Source: Brachyhypopomus gauderio (lineage: Eukaryota > Chordata > Actinopteri > Gymnotiformes > Hypopomidae). Taken from it: a stretch of 64,000 nucleotides of DNA. Location of the stretch: positions 5,633,739 to 5,697,738 of the forward strand of contig NC_135221.1 of NCBI RefSeq assembly GCF_052324685.1. The letters are read 5' to 3'. The translations under genes were made by a program, and so were the position numbers. Shown here piece by piece: positions 46,773-58,500 of the stretch. The notes under the pieces were generated by a model. It was not told the origin of the DNA. It was given only the letters and a program-made list of their open reading frames with translations, and did no database searches. Numbering within the stretch: position 1 is the first letter of the stretch; every line of letters begins with the position of its first letter.

Positions 46773-48105
46773 GCAGGACATTCTTCGCAAAAGTATCTTG
46801 TTTAAATCACTGGCTTAGTGTGAGAACAGAGCACAGATTGTTGAAAATGTTCAACATGATAGGTTCAGGACCAGTGCAAGCTTATCAGATTGAAATAAAC
46901 AGATATTGATATCTCTCTATTTAACTTAGCTGTCTATTTAACCAGTCCAAAAGGTGTCAAAATGAAATAAACAATTTACAACATCCACCATACTGGGCAC
47001 TTAATCATAAACAAACATTGGCTGCTTTATTAGCTAGAACCATCTTATATTAGCATTGTATGTGTTGCATACCGTAGCCCCTCTGTGGCCATGGACAATT
47101 AGTCAGCCACTGCTGAGCAGATGTGGTAGAAGAGCTATTCTCAGCAGGAACACTGGCATGGTGGTGGTGTGATGGTGGGTGTTGAGCTGGGGCTATGCTC
47201 ATTAGGACCTTCTGAAGTTGCTATAACAAATATGGTTTTACGTTCTAGAAAACGTCTGTGTCCCTTCGTGCTTCATGGTATCTTCATGGGAATGAAATTA
47301 GCAAGGAATTCAGATGTGGACCATGTTTGGTAGGTTTCCATTGTTACTGAGTTCATTTGGACATTAGCATACATAATTGGTCATTTCCCCCATGCTTTCT
47401 AGCTACGTATGGAGTTATTTCTATGTGTAAATTCAAGGCTTTAACAGTGACCTGTTTCCATGCCCACGGAGGGTTATTTCTGGGAATGGAGCCGAAAGTA
47501 GTGTCTCAAAAATTGGAGGACGCTTTTATAATTGCGTGTCTCTGTAAAGCTTTGACTAAGTCTCTTTATTTTCCCTGGGCAGCTCAAGCTGTAATAACCT
47601 CCCTTTGAAAAGATTAAAGGAGTTATTTGATTGGCTTTGGCGTTGCCCCTCCCACCCATAAACAATTAATTACCTTTTTTTCTTGTAATTCATAATGCAA
47701 AGCCTGATTCTCAGGACAGGGTCTCTGGAAGAAGTGGTGATACTCATCCTCCAACAGCAAGAGTCCAGTGGCGCCTGGAGTGACAGAAGGATCTAATGAA
47801 GGAGGGATGACAGAGTGATTGTGAAGTGTCCTGCACTGGGGCGGGCATGAATGATGGTGAATGTGACCGTTCACTGTTGTTTTTTTCTGACTGTGTCCTG
47901 GAAGGCCCCGGAGCAGGATGATGACATGTCACAGCGTTGCACATCTATGAACAATGTGGCCTTGTCATGACATCAGGCCTGGAGAGAGTCGGTACAGAGG
48001 GACTGGTATCATAGCTGCTCTCCAATCAACCAGTTCAGGTCCCAGACTCAACACATCAGTGAGGTCTATTGTTTGCGTGAGTGTGGCCAAGAGAAATAAA
48101 GGCAT
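46773..48105. other. Intergenic, no gene seen
   Basis: Contains ACACTGGCATGGTGGTGGTG near 47150, a motif common in fish dispersed repeats; no boundaries can be drawn. Confidence 0.5.
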
Positions 48106-48247
<142 letters not shown>

Positions 48248-49499
48248 ACCTTCAGAAGTTGGATTAATTTAATTTTAGGTCTTCAGAAGGCTGAGCAGTG
48301 GGATAGTCTTCTGTGGGAGTGTATTTAGCTTGTGAGTCTTCCAAACATCCATCTCATTGCTATCAAGGTTCGTCCCTTCTGTCTGCCAGGAATTCAGTTC
48401 TGTCAAAGCTCGCAACTTACAGCTGTCTACACTCAACCTCAAGCAGACAAATCTGGGTGACCTATGAGAATCAGCAGTCTAGAAAACTCAAGTTAGTTAG
48501 ATGCATCACATGCAATAGCCTTTGGCATATTTGAAATTAAAACCGGTAAAGGTAAGTGCACAGTAAAAACTAATGGAAAATGCTGAGTTGTTTTCCCCTC
48601 AGCATGGAGTGCATGTGCTCTCTATCTACAGGATGTCCACGTATGGCCTACAGAGGGCCATAAAACGTAAGAGAGGCTACAAGAATAAAGTGCAGTCTAA
48701 CTTCAACTACACTCACACAACTCACACAACTACACATTCCAGACTACAAAGTCAGGAAACAAAAAATATTGAGGTCTGCCTCAATACCAGATAAATTCAA
48801 TGTTTACTATGCATGGTCTGAAACAATGTCTAACAATGAAACTACCTGTGAACCAAGACACTACCCATATTCAAGACTGATGTAATTAAGATGTTTCAAA
48901 GCATAAACAAAAAAAAGTCTTCAGGTCCTGATGGCATCAAGTCCTTAGGGAGAGGAAAAGAAGGATAAAGAGAGAGCATGAGAGAGAGAACATGAGAGAG
49001 AGATAGAGAGAGAGAGAGAGTGAGGGAGAGAGAGAAAGTTCCCCAGAGGCAGGTGGCTAAGAATAATGCCTGCCAAATAACTGCTTGGTTGACATATTCC
49101 ATGCTGGAAGAAGATATGTTTGAAGGTCAGAAAGCATTAATCTCACTAAACACCATGACCAGGGCAATACTGTTCAAACATTATTACTTCAATTTCACAA
49201 GCACAAAGTGTGCCGAGTGTTTCAGTATGACTTCAATCGTGTTTACTATAAAAGTGTCCTGCAATGCAGAGTCTCCTGTGTAGTGCAGGGAGGCAGAACG
49301 TTTTGTGAATCCAGGTCAGCAGGGTACATACATGAACTGCTTGTCTTCTGTGCAGCTTATACCTGTTTTGAGATTGAGTGAATGACCTGAGTATTTCATC
49401 AGATATAAATCTGTTCAAACCTGGAAACCTGGAAATACGGGAAGGGAGTAAGACACATTAGACAATCCTCATAGACAACCACCCAAATCTGGGTAACAG
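48248..49499. other. Intergenic, no gene seen
   Basis: Ordinary unique-looking DNA with a short impure GA-rich tract at about 48975-49035. No coding signal. Confidence 0.5.
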
Positions 49500-50945
49500 T
49501 CCTGTGTAATACAGCCCTGTGTAATAATAACAGCCCTGTTTCATAATAACAGCCATGTGTCATAATAACAGTGCTGTGTAATAATATGTGCTGTGTAATA
49601 ATAACAGCCCTGTGTAATATTAACAGCCCTGTGTAATAACAGCCCTGTGTAATAATAACAGCGCTGTGTAATAATACGTGCTGTGTAATAATAACAGCCC
49701 TGTGTAATATTAACAGCCCTGTGTAATAACAGTGCTGTGTAATAATAACAGCCCTGTGTAATAATAACAGCCCTGTGTAATAATAACAGCCATGTGTAAT
49801 AATAAGTCCTGTGTAATAACATCAGTCATGTGTAATAATATCAATCCTGTGTAATAATAACAGTGCTGTGTAATAACAGCCCTGTGTTATTGTAAAGCTG
49901 CTTTGTGACAACGTGTTGTGAAAAGTGCTATACAAATACATTTGAATTGAATTGTTATAACAGTCCTGTATAATAATAACAGTCCTATGCAATAAGTCTT
50001 GTGTAATAACAGCAGTCCTGTGTAATAACAGCCATGTGTAATAATAACAGTCCTGTGTAATAATAACAGTCCTGTGTAATAATAACAGTCATGTGTAATA
50101 ATAACAGCCATGTGTAATAATAACAGTCCTGTGTAATAATAACAGTCCTGTGTAATAACAGTCCTGTGTAATAATAACAGTTATGTGTAATAATAACAGC
50201 CATGTGTAATAATAACAGTCCTGTGTAATAATAACAGCCCTGAGTAATAATAACAGCCCTGTGTAATAATAACAGTCCTGTGCAATAATAACAGTTATGT
50301 GTAATAATAACAGCCATGTGTAATAATAACAGTCCTGTGTAATAATAACAGTTATGTGTAATAATAACAGCCACGTGTAATAACAGTTATGTGTAATAAT
50401 ATCATTATTGTGTAATAAGAGTTTTGTGTAATAACAGCAGTTCTGTGTAATATCAGTCCTGTGTAATAACTGTGTTGTGTAATAATAACAGCAGTCCTGT
50501 GTAATAACAGCCATGTGTAATAATAACAGTGCTGTGTAATAATAACAGTCCTGTGTAATAATAGCAGCCATGTGTAATAATAACAGTCCTGTGTAATAAT
50601 AACAGTTATGTGTAATAATAACAGCCATGTGTAATAATAAGTTATGTGTAATAATAACAGCCATGTGTAATAATAACAGTCCTGTGTAATAATAACAGTT
50701 ATGTGTAATAATAACAGCCATGTGTAATAATAACAGTTATGTGTAATAATATCATTATTGTGTAATAAGAGTTTTGTGTAATAACAGCAGTTCTGTGTAA
50801 TATCAGTCCTGTGTAATAACTGTGTTGTGTAATAATAACAGTCCTGTGTAATAACAGCCCTGTGTATTAATAACGGTCTTATGTAATAATTACAGCCCTG
50901 TGTAATAATAACCGGCATGTGTAATGATATCAGTCTTGTGTAATA
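49500..50945. repeat. Minisatellite, units of 16 and 19 bp over 1.4 kb
   Basis: Units CAGYCCTGTGTAATAATAA (19 nt) and CAGCCCTGTGTAATAA (16 nt) differ by one TAA. A retroelement tail interrupts at 49891-49950. A block containing TAATATCATTATTGTG occurs at about 50395 and again at about 50745, showing a longer duplicated segment of about 350 bases. It creates periodic minus-strand open frames. Confidence 0.93.
49891..49950 (+). mobile_element. Retroelement 3'-tail motif within the minisatellite
   Basis: TGTAAAGCTGCTTTGTGACA followed by ACGTGTTGTGAAAAGTGCTA and TACAAATACA: the plus-strand version of the motif at 9909-9963. Confidence 0.55.
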
Positions 50946-50948
50946 ATC

Positions 50949-51480
50949 AGATTCAAAGCTTTATTGTCAAATGCACAGTAAGAAACATGTTTCCCTGTTC
51001 AGTGACATTTCTACTTTGCTGTCCACAATGGATGTCATAGTATAAAATGAAATAGTGAATAAAATAGCGGTGGTTTCGCCCATGCGGGTTGGTCCCACAT
51101 GCTGTCACATCGTGAGGTTGTGCACCTCTCGATAGCCGTAGGGAAGAAAGAGTTCTTTAATCTGGTTGTTTTGCATTTCACTTTTATACCTCAAGCCTGA
51201 AGGTGGGAGTGTGAATAGTCCGTGTTGGGGGTGGGCGGGGTGGGGGGGCGATGGAGGCAGTTCTCCTGTGGACCCTGCGTTGGTGAATGCTCTGCACAGA
51301 GGATCACTGCCATACGACACAGTAATGCGGTTGGTCAGGATGGACTGAATGAGGCAGCTGTAGAAGTTGCTGAAGATCTTGGGTGACATACCAAATTTCC
51401 TCCAGGAGATACAGCCGCTGCTATGCCCTTTTTAGCACCTGTGTGGTGTTCAGTGTCCAGGTGAGATCATCACTGGTGTG
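50949..51480. mobile_element. Dispersed repeat remnant, family uncertain
   Basis: Begins TTCAAAGCTTTATTGTCAAA, a reversed retroelement-like start, and contains TAGAAGTTGCTGAAGATCTT and GTGTCCAGGTGAGATCATCA, phrases I know as high-copy in fish genomes. Exact family and limits cannot be given. Confidence 0.4.
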
Positions 51481-51713
51481 CATAACCATTTTAAACCAAA
51501 TCCCACCTTCTGTAGTTTCGGCTCATCTGCCCATAAAACAGTTTCATGTTCCTGGGGTTACGTTTGTGACTGTATGACACCAGAGGACAAAAGACGCAGC
51601 TCTTTAGCGATTTCAGCAATTCTCAGCAAACCTTAAACTCTCAGAAGATTTTTAAACTATGTTTTAATTTAATATGTGACCGATATTTAAAATGACAAAC
51701 CTGGAAGGGTAAA

Positions 51714-52620
51714 CAGACTGTTACGGTGGGTCAGCCGGGAGACCACCAGAGGGAGCGTGTACCCACTCGTGCACGTACACGGCACACGCCCCCTTGCACT
51801 AAGCCACTCCCCCGGTCCCAACCACAAGATTATTGACACCTTCTTTGTTAGCGTGCACCCTTTGTTTTCCCACAGGTCGTATAGTCCAGTGCTGCACACT
51901 CCCCGAGGACAACGTGCCTTCTACGCAAGCTGCATTCTACAAAGAAGACGGCTTAAGCCTGGTTTATACTTTCGCGAGCGACCGTAGCGCGCGACTCCGC
52001 CCACCTTGCGCGACCCTGCGCGAGCGGTGTAGGCGTTTATACTTTCGCGAGCGTCACTGCAGTGTAAAATATGGCTTTGCAGTGTTGTCCGAAACGATAC
52101 GTTCCTCTTGTAATTCCAGGACGAAACATGAGAGAACGTGAAGACGTTAAGATTGGGCGTTTTGAAAATAAACAACCATTAAATAATGTGATAAAAAAGC
52201 GAATTATTTCGATTCATTTCGAGTATATGTATAAATATTTAACTTAATTAAGTTTACCGTGCTGGGAAATACTCAAATGGACCTTTAAAGTGACGTACAA
52301 GTGCTTTAATTCCACCTTGTATAGGTGTATGAACCCGGCAAACATGACTTTATCCATCGCGCTGAAGATTCGAGAGGTGCACGCGCACGGGCGGAGCCAC
52401 AGCGATTACGTCATTTTCGCCGCGCGGACCCTCGCGCCGCGTCAAGTATAAACCAGGCTTAAGTTAAAACTCTTTCTGTTTGTGTTCTATGCTCTTCGTG
52501 AGCTTTTGCTCTTCGCTTTGCTGCATTCTTTGTTCTCGCTTCTGTCTGTGGTCATGGATAATAAAGATCGTGACACACAACCATTGCCTCCGACTGCCTC
52601 TATGCCCCCGTCACACAGAC
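51714..52620 (+). mobile_element. Solo LTR (51719-52615) with 5-bp target duplication
   Basis: Begins TGTTACGGTGGGTCAGCCGG and ends CCCCCGTCACA, with inverted tips TGTTACGG/CCGTCACA. Flanked on both sides by CAGAC (51714-51718, 52616-52620). It has an AATAAA near 52560. No internal gag-pol sequence follows, so it is a solo LTR. A 501-bp MITE sits inside it. Gypsy-type is likely from the 5-bp duplication and ends but is not proven. Confidence 0.8.
51957..52457. mobile_element. CG-rich MITE inserted in the solo LTR
   Basis: Inverted ends GCCTGGTTTATACTT, flanked by TTAA on both sides (51953-51956, 52458-52461). TTAA fits piggyBac-type insertion; a TAA reading would fit PIF/Harbinger. A diverged copy in the opposite orientation lies within 52981-53975. 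Confidence 0.75.
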
Positions 52621-52980
52621 ACGCCTTCTTTCTCATAGTCATTGGATGGATGGTGTCATGAGGTTGACCCTGAGCCATCGCTCTCTGTCCAGACATAATG
52701 GGGTGAACTGGAGTTACACTGTGCTAACTAATGGCGCATTTCCACTAGGGCAGACCTGGGCAAACCACGGCCCGCGGGTCATATCCGGCCCGTTGTGCGT
52801 CCCTGCCCGGCCCGCGAGAGGCCAATCATAAATGAAACAAATATCTATGTCGTGCGTGCAATACAACTGTGATGCTTTTATTTTGAAATCGCTACATTTG
52901 TGTTAATTCCGTGTGGACGTACGTGCGCATGTGTGAGCTCTGCGGGAAACAGTAGGGTTAGGTAGGTGATCAGCGACAAA

Positions 52981-53975
52981 TTAAGGCTGAATTTATACTT
53001 TCGCTAATGTTGCATTGTGTTCCAGGTTTGAAATGTGCTGGAATTTAGGCTAAAGTACTTGAAAATGCTTGAAATTGTGACTGTATTTCGATTCACAACA
53101 AATAGCTGACTGAACAGGGGGGTAATTCCAGAAAGCGGATTCAGTGAAGAAACCGGGTAAGTAAACTCAGAGTTAACGAAAACTCAGGGTTTTCCGTTCC
53201 AGAAACCGAGCTTAGAGAGAACCTGAGTCAGCTGGGAAATATTGAAATGGACCTTGAAAGTGCCGTAGAAGTGATTTATACTTGACGCGGCGCGAGGGTC
53301 CGCGGGGCGAAAATGACGTAATCGCGGTGACTCCGCCTCGGTCTTAGAGGGGAACCAGCTCTCGTAGTTCACTTAAAAGAGCCGGCTCTTTGAACCGGTT
53401 CGTTCGCGACCGACACATCACTAGAACAAAGTCATGTTTGCAGGGTTTATACATCTTTACAAGGTGGAATTAAAGCACTTGTACGTCACTTTCAAGGTCC
53501 ATTTCAATATTTCCCAGCACGTTAAACATAATTAAGTTAAATATTTAAACATATACTCGAAATAATTCGCTTTTAATCACATTATTTAATGGTGGTTTAT
53601 TTTCAAAACGTCTTAACGTCTTCGCTTTCTCTCATGTTTCGTCCTGGAATTACAAGACGTAATACAAAAAAACTGTTCAGTCAGACAGATATTTGTTGTG
53701 AAACGAAGTAGTTACAATTTCAAGCATTTTCAAGTATTTAGCCTAAATTCCAGCACTTTTCAAATCTGAAACAAAAAGCAACATTAAAATTGGTCAGGTA
53801 AATGTTACTTCCCCTGTTTTTGAGGGGTGTTTCTTTACACTAACACATATCGTTTCAGACAACACTGCACAGAATGTGATGCGGCAAGTATAAATGCCTC
53901 CGCCGTTCGCGGAAGTTCGCGCGAAATGGGCGGAGCCACCGCGATGACGTCATTTTCATTTGTGTGGCCCTCTGA
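52981..53975 (-). mobile_element. Reverse copy of the CG-rich MITE family, itself interrupted
   Basis: Blocks at about 53260-53340, 53430-53660 and 53880-53965 are reverse complements of 52380-52450, 52115-52345 and 51960-52100 respectively. One end, TTAAGGCTGAATTTATACTT, matches the MITE end. Limits are approximate. Confidence 0.65.
53345..53422. mobile_element. Fragment of another hAT-like repeat
   Basis: GAGCCGGCTCTTTGAACCGG followed by TTCGTTCGCGACCGACACAT and CACTAG resembles the common fish hAT end TAGTGATG...CGTTCGCGAACGA. Partial. Confidence 0.5.
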
Positions 53976-54507
53976 CACAATTCAGGTTTCTCATGTGGCC
54001 CCTTGTAAAAATTAATTGCCCACCCCTGCACTAGGGCCTGCTTGGCGCGGTACGGTTCGATACGGATCGATTCGCAACAGAACGGTAAGGTCACGTTGTG
54101 TTTCCATTACAATGGTGGACCACCACAATGTGGGTGGAGTCGCTGTTGGCGCACGGGTTGTAGTGTCGTGACATCATTTGTATGCGACCACAACACCGGT
54201 CGATGCCCTTTAACACATACCATTATTGTATCTTATTTATCTTTATCTTCATTATTGTATGTGGTTGCTCTAATTATTGATAATTTGGTATTACTCAAAC
54301 AGGCTAAACACACCCTGCATAAAAAGCATCAGTCATACAATCAAATGAAATCAAACTTTATTATGAAATATAGATATTTAAAGTACAACATATGTAAATA
54401 ATATAGTTATAGTTAACAAAAGTGCAAAAAGCAAATAACCTAAAAATAACGTATAGCTTTATATGAAATAAATATTTATAGTACTACAAGCAACATTTTG
54501 TGTGCTT

Positions 54508-55377
54508 TTACTGGCGTCTGTCTCGCATGGTGTTCACAAGTTCACCAAGCACCCCGAAGAAAGCCCGGTTGAAGGAAACATTTTCTGCGAACTCCGCTCG
54601 CCTCGTCAGTGGAAGGGGAATCTTGAACGTAAAAAATAACAAATATTAAACACAAGCATTCCCGTGAAAGCAACAACAATATAACGTAACTGCACAAAAT
54701 GTGTAGCACGTCATCGCTGCTCATGCTTTGTTTATGGCTACAGCTACCTAGCAACTAGCAAGGCTAAGAGCTAGCTATTGTACAGTAGTGACTGTGGTGG
54801 TAACATTAACTACAAACACAGCTCTAAATTCCTGCGTTTACAATAGATGCGTTCATATTACGTTCATATTACATCTTTTATGAGCCTAGTAGTAAAACTG
54901 TGAAATCACAATACACTCACCATTCTCCGTGGCCTGCAGCACCGACATTGTCGTGTCCAGCACGTTTTCTCTTCCGTTACTGGCTGGCCGGTGACCGTAT
55001 ATGGCATCCATTTGCTGGAACCATTTCCAGTCTTTGCGGTTTGCTCCACTGCGTCCGTTATGGTCCTTCACCGCCCGGTAATCGCTTTTAAGCTTTTTTA
55101 GCTTGGACCGACCGGCACTGCTGAACGGACCACTGGTAGCCATGAGTGGCCATTAGTGCGGAAACCTCGCTAAAAACCTTTACATTTCTAGTGGCCCGTC
55201 CAGTTCGCCCTGGATTTTTTGATCGCTGATTATTAACAGAAAGGTTTGTACCTCGGCGTTTGACCAGGGAACAGACTTCGCTCCTTGGGTTTTAAAAATG
55301 GCTGAGGAGTCCATAGCGGAGGAGTCGCTCTCCTGTGACGCAACCTGTGACAACACTCCCTGGCCAATCAGTGTCAT
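54508..55377 (-). pseudogene. Frameshifted Myb/SANT-like DNA-binding gene of a DNA transposon
   Basis: Minus-strand pieces: MTLIGQGVLSQ...KSVPWSNAEVQTFLLIISDQ and KIQGELDG, then in another frame NVKVFSEVSALMATHGYQ, then LKKLKSDYRAVKDHNGRSGA followed by NRKDWKWFQQMDAIYGHRPA. Together these form the Myb/SANT-like (trihelix-type) domain of transposon accessory proteins. Frames break near 55187-55200 and near 55095-55105. A donor-like GG/TGAGTG follows at about 54920, and a last exon ending MRDRRQ stop (54508) is plausible. In intact elements this protein binds transposon ends with the transposase. Here it is dead or misassembled. Confidence 0.6.
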
Positions 55378-55557
55378 GCTGTTCCTCCACGTCACAGAAC
55401 TGTATCGCTTCGGAATGGTTAGAACCTCGAGCGAGTAGGTACGAAAAAAGTACCCGAAGGGACCGGCAAACTGGGACCTGGTACTAATGGAAACACTCAC
55501 AAACCGTCGCGAATCGAACCGTACCGCGCCAAGCAGGCCCTAGTGGAAATGGGCCAT

Positions 55558-58500
55558 AAGACTAACAAAGTCTGTACTGGCACTGGTGAGATCTCCATGA
55601 CTGACTGTGCCCAACTGATTGGGATAATATGAACATCAAAACTTAATTTTGACAAAGTGAAGTTTGAACATTAAAGTTAGGGAATGAATGGATGGACAAC
55701 TATTGTGGGTTAGTGTAGCACTGCACAACAGGTTTGAAGTTCTGAAAAATGTAGCAGTAGTGAAATTCAACATCGGCCTCAGTTAAGGTGTGATGAAGTC
55801 ATTGCTGTTATATTATATGACAAAGTAGTCCATTCAAAATCTTTGAAATCAAATGCAGTAGAATGTATTTGCCTTCTGTTTATGACATTTGTCTTTCTGT
55901 TACCCTTTAAGGTCTTATAAAGTGCTTCATTCACAGTAATAGTGCAATAAAATAGACAAGAGGTGTTTAGTTCACTTAGCCATGCCAGTCTAGGCCACAC
56001 AGTAAGGTTTTTTGTATTTGTTGATCATGAAACACAATCTATTCATAGAAGCCAAATACTCAATCAAATCAATTTGAGATGCGTCACCCATGTTCTTACA
56101 TCTGCATTGTTCTGGGATGCCATAAAAAAAAACACTTTGTACACATCATGTTAATAACCCATCATTTCAAATGTTTCAACCTGTGTATAGAAGGCAAAGG
56201 CCTTTCATTCTCTGTGTCTGCACCACGTTCTCTTGGAACAGCACTAAACTGGACAGTGCAGAACTAGACAGAACAGAACTGGATCTGCCAATCATGTGTA
56301 TTGTGTGACCTGCAGGTTCAGCACTGAGTCACGACTTGTGTTCACATACGCACACTAATCATGGCTTAATCTCTGCTCTGTTCACATATGCACACTAATC
56401 ATGGCTTAATCTCTGCTCTGTTCACATATGCACACTATTCATGGCTTAATCTCTGCTCACATATGCACACTGAATCATGACTTAATCTCTGCTCTGTTCA
56501 CATATGCACACTAATCATGGCTTAATCTCTGCTCTATTCACATATGCACACTGAATCATGGCTTATTCTCTGCTCTGTTCACATATGAACACTGAGCTCA
56601 GAGGCCACAATTCTACTCTACGGGCTGGAGCAGAGTGAAATACACATACATACACACATGCAAACAACAAATTATACAAATAACACATTAAAACCTTGCT
56701 GTTTATTCATGTTTAATTAATGTTTATTCATTAAGTATGACACGTTTCCATAATACTAAAGGATACTAAAATAAAAAATCCTCATCCCCCATTCCCTATT
56801 ACCACTTTTTTAAATGACCTTTCACCTCACAGAGACACTGTTCACAGCAATATTCTCAGTCACTTGCACTTGCCCAGACATCACTAAGTGCTACATGCCC
56901 ATTACCCATCATACTGACCCCAGATCACTTAACAAAGCCCAGGAGCCCAACGTCTGTCCTGCTGCCCCCTACTGCCCCCCCCCCACCACTCACTCGTATC
57001 CTTAACCTGCCACAAACGATTGCGCTCCGCCCCTCTGGATGAACGTTATACTGCCAGAGTTTAGGGAGAGAGAGAGAGGATGGGCCCGTTTGCAAAAAGA
57101 CAAACCACTTCACATAAATATTATGTGTTAAGGCTCAAAAAATTATTGGTTTTTCTTTGAAAATAAATGATTTTTGACCGTTTCTTTTAGTCAATCTCAT
57201 ACCGGAGTAGTTTGGGATGCAAATCATTAATATTTTTCATTTGCCATAATGGCAGTGGTGGTCCCTCAGGAGCATATTTAGGCAAGCTGACATGTGAATA
57301 AATACTTATATAGGCCATCTTTGTTATGTAATCAAACAGTAATGCTTCATTTGCCAAATTATTCTATCTCACAACCCTGTAACACAGAGTGCAGGAAATA
57401 CTCAAAGTTCACAACCATGTTAACTGCGAAAGCAAAAGATCTAATAGTGCCACCATACACAAAGTATTCTCAAAGCCTATTGGTTCACAAGATGAAACTA
57501 TGCTAATCATAGTCAAATATGATTTGTCGTCAATACCAGAGGTGGAGTTAATATGATGTTTTAATCTGCACTTATTCCAAGGAGAAAAATTTATATGTAA
57601 ATATTTTATAAAATTAAGATTATGAAAATTGTTTATTTAAAACTTCCCCCTTTATTTAAAACTTCTCCATTGCCTCTAATGAACTGCTACTGCAAAATAA
57701 ATAACTAGATTCATGTTAGTGTAAAACAAGTTAAGATCTACACTAAAGATTTAAAGGTCAGAACAGACTTTGCATTTACACCAGAGGACGTAAAATTTCC
57801 ATGTCTGGGAAGCTTTTCTTCTTCCTGTGGGCCTCAACTAAAATTTTACATTCTTCATCACATACTGTATTCAAACAGAACATAAGCCTAAAATATTTAG
57901 AAGCATCAAAGTGTTTGTAGATTACAACATGCAGAATTGTTCATGCTGCACTGCCAAACAGGTTGGCAGACGTCACTAGAGACAGAGCAGGAAACATTAG
58001 AGACTAATCTGGGAACCTCTGTGTGGCCCACATGCCATTTTTAACAGGAAAACTAAAATATCTCAATGGTGCCTGCAGAGATTCTACTTCTCAAAACAGC
58101 GCTGCTTTACTTTCTGGCTTGCATGTGCTTTGTGGGCAACTTCTTACAACTTTCTTTTTAGGAAAATACATTCCAGGTCTTGGGAGAGATACTATGCCGT
58201 TAGAAGCGATAGTTTTGGGGTATGAATAGATTTGAGGGCAGTGTACCATTCAGAGAGGGGTCTGCACAGGTGCACCTGTGAAGGAATACAGCAAATGAAC
58301 CCAGTCCTCCTGTGACAGAGACTGATGAGGTGAACCTGGTGAACACAGATCTAGTGACTCCTGCACGGCACGAGTCACAGTAGTTGTACAATGGTGTATG
58401 TGTTTGCTCTTTCATGACTCTCAGCAGTAGCCTAGCTCGGGGGGACTTAGGGGGGCATCTTTTGGCCTACCATCTGTGTAGTAATACAAACCTCCAAAAT

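Larger units (their letters stand above)
52751..54028. mobile_element. hAT-like element inserted in the TIR of the other transposon
   Basis: Starts CAGACCTGGGCAAACCACGG and ends AATTGCCCACCCCTG (reverse CAGGGGTGGGCAATT), the typical hAT-Charlie-like ends of fish. Flanked by an exact 8-bp duplication CACTAGGG (52743-52750, 54029-54036). No transposase frame is left; the interior holds other repeats. Confidence 0.88.
52733..55555. mobile_element. DNA transposon with long TIRs, split by a hAT-like element
   Basis: Left end GGCGCATTTCCACTAGGG, resuming after the insertion as CCTGCTTGGCGCGGTACGG. The right end (about 55510-55555) is its reverse complement with few changes, giving TIRs of about 43 bases. 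Flanked by AT on both sides. Without the insertion it is about 1.54 kb. It carries a Myb/SANT-like gene on the minus strand, as PIF/Harbinger-group elements do; ISL2EU-like elements are an alternative given the AT duplication. No transposase is present. Confidence 0.75.

Noticed and set aside
50089..50918. Minus-strand Tyr-rich protein gene of about 200 aa
   Set aside because: The frame is a by-product of the 16/19-bp minisatellite; no start context, splicing or domain supports it.
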